A DNA stretch of 64,000 bases from Fasciolopsis buskii. Its lineage: Eukaryota; Platyhelminthes; Trematoda; Plagiorchiida; Fasciolidae. The position numbers and the translations under genes were made by a program. Of the stretch, positions 60,481 through 64,000 are shown piece by piece. Position 1 is the first letter of the stretch. Each line of letters opens with the position of its first letter. The stretch is taken from positions 80,237-144,236 of the forward strand of contig LUCM01004380.1 in the NCBI GenBank assembly GCA_008360955.1. Reading direction: 5' to 3'. The notes under the pieces are model-generated. The model was not told where the DNA came from. It saw only the letters and a program-made list of their open reading frames with translations, and did no database searches.

Positions 60481-63400
60481 TGCGCAAATTGTATGGTGAT
60501 GCGCGGACGGGAAAGTACACCAAGATGTTTGGTGGAAATAAACAAATGAAATAAATGAAGGATCGAGATACTCGTCAAGTCGGCTTCGATGAGCACCTGA
60601 GAAAGCTTTGTTTGGTTTAGTTTGTACAGAGCAGGGGCAACCAAGGGAAGTCATGAAGTAACCGGCGGATGCCAAGCCAAGGCCTGGGATCCCGATTCTT
60701 GGATGACCATCTTCATAACAGGAGTATGGGCTGAAACAACAGAAGTTGGGAAAAATTGAGTGGTATTGACTTATGCGAAAGAAACGTAGCACTTTTTTTG
60801 CTCCCGCTGAGTGCGGCCCCTTAATGATCGAGAGCGATGTACCCAGTGTTTGGCGAGACAGTGTTCGCTGGATGAGATTAAACGGTGAAGCCGAAATTCG
60901 TGCCACCATTCTTATTGGAGACGCCTTTAGTCTATTAACTGCCAACGGCGTTGATCCGGGTATCTCAGAGAGAGAGTCTTTAAGTGAAGAAGTTAGCTCG
61001 AAGTCCTGAAGTATTTTAACCTTGACTTACTGCACAGGCGAAAGGCCCGGAGGCCTTTTTGTCCTGCATTTGTCAGATCTTCTTTAATTCTAATTTATGA
61101 AGCATCAGGCTAGGTTGTTTGGTAGAAGAGGCGGCATCCACCTTGCGACAACTCGGAAAACCAAATAGGCTTCTGGCTCCTAATTAGAGATGGCGTGGTT
61201 GCTCTATGTTTGTTATAGGGAAGTTAGTCTATAAGCAACTTCCGTTTTTTTCCTCAAAAATAAATTTGATGGGTGATACTACAATTTCCGCGGGGAGCGC
61301 TTTCCATACGGATTCATCCCAATGGAAAAGAAGCTGGATCTCAAATGCACGAGGCCCGGGTTTGAAAATCTTTCTGGAGCGTCCATTTAAAGACGAGAGA
61401 ATGCGGAGGTCAAAATGTTTCTCAACTTGGAATGATGTAAAGATGTGATTCGCCCTGAAGAGGTTGTCCCGGGTGAGGCTGTGGTCAAGAGTGAAGCGTG
61501 TGTTCCAAGAGAAAAAATAGGTAAGGCAGTTGATTGTGCCCCGAACGATTTTGGTAGGGGCCCCCTGAAAGCACTTCTACTGAGATGCAAAGGATTTGCT
61601 TGAGGATATTTCTCAAGTGGTTTTTAAGAGAGGAGAATATGCCAACTTTAAGCAGTTCATCCAATAGGTTCGACCCAAACGCTAAAAAGCAGTAATACTT
61701 CATTCTTTTGGTGTTTGTCTCCAAGGATATTGACCAGGGGCATATATATTCGAGTAAGATAAGTAGACAGAAAGGACCCGTGGCGGACTTTTGGCAGCCT
61801 TCTGAACATGTTTTAGACACTACCAGTAGGGCGAGAGCCAAGAATGCGCTGTTTGGCAGACTTAGTTTTCAAGCTGGCGAACAGACAGACCATATATGTC
61901 TGAGAGATTCTACATCGAAATACTTTCGAAGGGTTGGCGAATCAGGTTTGGGATCAGAAAAGCTGATTTGTCGTCCGATTGCTGGCTATGGGGGAAATGT
62001 AGGAGGCTGCGCAGCTAGAAACCTGATGCACGGAAGCTGGTGCTTTCAATAATCAAGAGTTAACTGCTGAATGCATCAACAGATAGCTTGTTGGCATCTT
62101 TCTCATCTTTAATGTGAACTTCCAAGTTAGTTCAGCCCATCATGCACAGGACGTGAATTTGGCTTTTAGCCATTCCAGCGTCTAGATAAATGTATTGTCG
62201 CCTGGTGACCCTAGCTCCCCACACAATGTGTCTTTTTGCTTATGCAAGACGAGGTAAAATGTAGACCATAAGATCCACCATGCAATTTAGTTTTCCCACC
62301 AGGATCTTGCCGGACATCCCCGCGTGTATCGCCTCTTAGTAGGCATCGGGGCTGCTTTCGATACATCAACATTATTACTATTAACCACAAGTTTTGACGG
62401 TCTGTTTTATGTTGACTGTTGATTAACAGTAAATCTTTTCACCCTTCTGTTAGGTCCTCTACCGATGCAAAACTATTCCTGCCCAACTTGATCGTGATGA
62501 CATTGGTCTCGGTTACCATCTGTTTCCTGCCCTATTCATCCGCATTTCTTTGTTTGGTCTAGTAAACTTTGATTTATGGAAACCCGGTGCAGCCGAAGGT
62601 CACTCGACGCGGAGTGCTATGTCTTTGATTGCAAAGTTTCCATCCGATTACTATGAACTTCGCTTGTCACTCTCAGGCGAGTGCTTGTAGGACCTAGTCA
62701 AGAGTGCAGTAACCCTGATATTTCTGAAAACCACGGGACAGGTTTTACATTGTTTAATAACTTACATCAGAAGTTTATATTAACACGTAATTTCTCTTCC
62801 ATTTTGACTAAAAATGGCTAATAGTGACTTAAATACGCTTCCAAAATAGTGGTTGCTGCGCAAATAGCTTCTAACTTACGGACACTGGATTAGAATTTAC
62901 GGGTCATTTTTCTATCCCTTGGGTTTTTATCGAATCGAGCCAAGCGTTTCTCTGAGGTTTCGAGGCGTGTAGAATTTATTTTTGGTGGACCGCATTGTAA
63001 ATCGCTGACCAACTTCATGCCGCGCAATAATCGCTCATTTTGCCTTTGCACCGGCATCACATTTTTGGTCCAGAACCTCAAATGAAGCCCTACGCAGCTG
63101 CACTGTAGTTTGCATTATAGAGTATTATCCTTACTGGTCAGCATGGCTTCCTGAACTGTCAGTGAACACCAACCCTTAAGTAGAAAATTTAAGGTTTCCT
63201 CACCATAGTAGCCTGCGTAAGAAAACTACTCAATTGTCTTTCTCGATATAACCGGGTGCTTAACCGCGTGTCTCATTCCCGTCTTATGGCAAATCTCATG
63301 AACCACGGCCGTTCGAGTACCCTTCTGCCTTGGTGCAGACCATAGTTTGCCAACCATCACTAGGCAGTTTCCGCAGAGGATGAGCACTCGTACACCATCG

Positions 63401-64000
63401 CTACCACAAGTTTCGTTGTTTAGGGAAGCTTGGTCGGCCCGACCTTGTTTCTGATTTGCATTATTATTACAATTATCAACGTATGCTTCTCGAATTGTGA
63501 CAGGCCTGCGCAAGGCAAAATCAAACATTTACAGGCACGATGCACGTGAAATCGAGAAGGATCAGAGGGTGAATGCACCCTTGAGTTATTGGAGAAGCAC
63601 ATTGGAAGGTGAAATGAAGTGCTGCAAAGCAATGAGGAAAGCACAAGTATACCAGTGGGAAGTGAAAACCAGGAGGCTAATTTTTCAAGTTCAAACAGAG
63701 TTTCCCGGGGCTGTTTGCAAGCAGCGGACTGAGAGCGATTTCCTGTTTAACTGCAATAAGTGTGCGCATTGCTAATCTTAGTCAGCAATACGGGTGGGGA
63801 ATATGAGGCGCTCGAGCCGTTCCAGAGGCAGTGGTAATCGCGGTTTTGCCCAATCGCGAAGATGCGAGTTCAGATATCCAATGCGGTAATAGGTGTAGTT
63901 TTGGTTTAATGAGCCAGTACTTAGACGCCAGTTCTAGCTAGCCGGTTCTAGCGGAAGTGGTAGAATAGTAGATGTGAAGTTGCCAATACGAGGACGGAAC
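60481..64000. other. upstream flank of PLOD; no firmly supported gene
   Basis: This contains the PLOD promoter and 5' UTR, but no clear core element. Both strands stay open over parts of 60.5-61.0 kb without a recognisable product. Frames at 61708-62052 (+), 61485-61841 (-) and 63226-63528 (-) show no splice-linked neighbours. The last contains a metzincin-like zinc motif (see findings). A GC-rich hairpin followed by T5 lies at 61041-61060. Confidence 0.5.

Noticed and set aside
60370..60945. 191-codon minus-strand open frame covering PLOD exon 1
   Set aside because: It reads through the 38-nt intron and ends in a stop inside it. Only its last part (from 60480) is the real first exon; the upstream part has no recognisable content.
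1..64000. CRISPR arrays, bacterial operons or rRNA genes
   Set aside because: No regularly spaced direct repeats, no ribosome-binding-site-led gene clusters and no rRNA-like sequence were seen. The gene structure is eukaryotic.

Overview
The window reads as animal nuclear DNA: split genes with GT-AG introns, mostly non-coding, and crowded with broken retrotransposons. A parasitic flatworm, probably a trematode, is the best guess. The reasons are four introns of only 31-38 nt next to introns of several kilobases, RTE-like, CR1-like and BEL/Pao-like retroelement debris, and the protein sequences themselves. The species cannot be named from sequence alone.

Two host genes can be reconstructed exon by exon. 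(1) tra2, a transformer-2-type SR splicing factor, lies on the + strand from 20932 to about 29.3 kb. It has an RS-rich N-terminus, one RRM and a second RS region. Its final exon is unresolved. (2) A procollagen-lysine 2-oxoglutarate 5-dioxygenase (lysyl hydroxylase/glycosyltransferase, PLOD family) lies on the - strand from 60480 down to 30660. It has about 16 coding exons over 29.8 kb, encodes about 719 residues, and keeps reading phase across every junction. The two genes are convergent (tail to tail).

The most notable feature is the 3' end of the PLOD gene. It has two tandem terminal exons (31066-31221 and 30679-30834), each of 156 nt including the stop. Both encode the last part of the dioxygenase site, both have a good 3' splice site, both join in phase to the same upstream exon, and each has its own AATAAA downstream. 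The predicted proteins differ at 13 of the last 51 residues.

Layout: 1-20.9 kb has no supportable host gene. It holds a decayed BEL/Pao integrase (10.7-11.65 kb, -), a possible LINE ORF1 (12.6-13.0 kb), a CR1-type endonuclease remnant (16.4-17.0 kb) and weaker retroelement traces (17.8-18.9 kb). 20.9-29.9 kb is tra2, whose 7-kb second intron carries a composite RTE-type non-LTR element (22.4-27.8 kb). 30.6-60.5 kb is PLOD, whose 6.4-kb intron 11 carries a second, shorter and near-identical copy of that composite (36.1-38.95 kb), interrupted by a 338-base N gap. 60.5-64 kb has no firmly supported gene. The two RTE copies are direct repeats that bracket the RRM exons of tra2 and the dioxygenase exons of PLOD.
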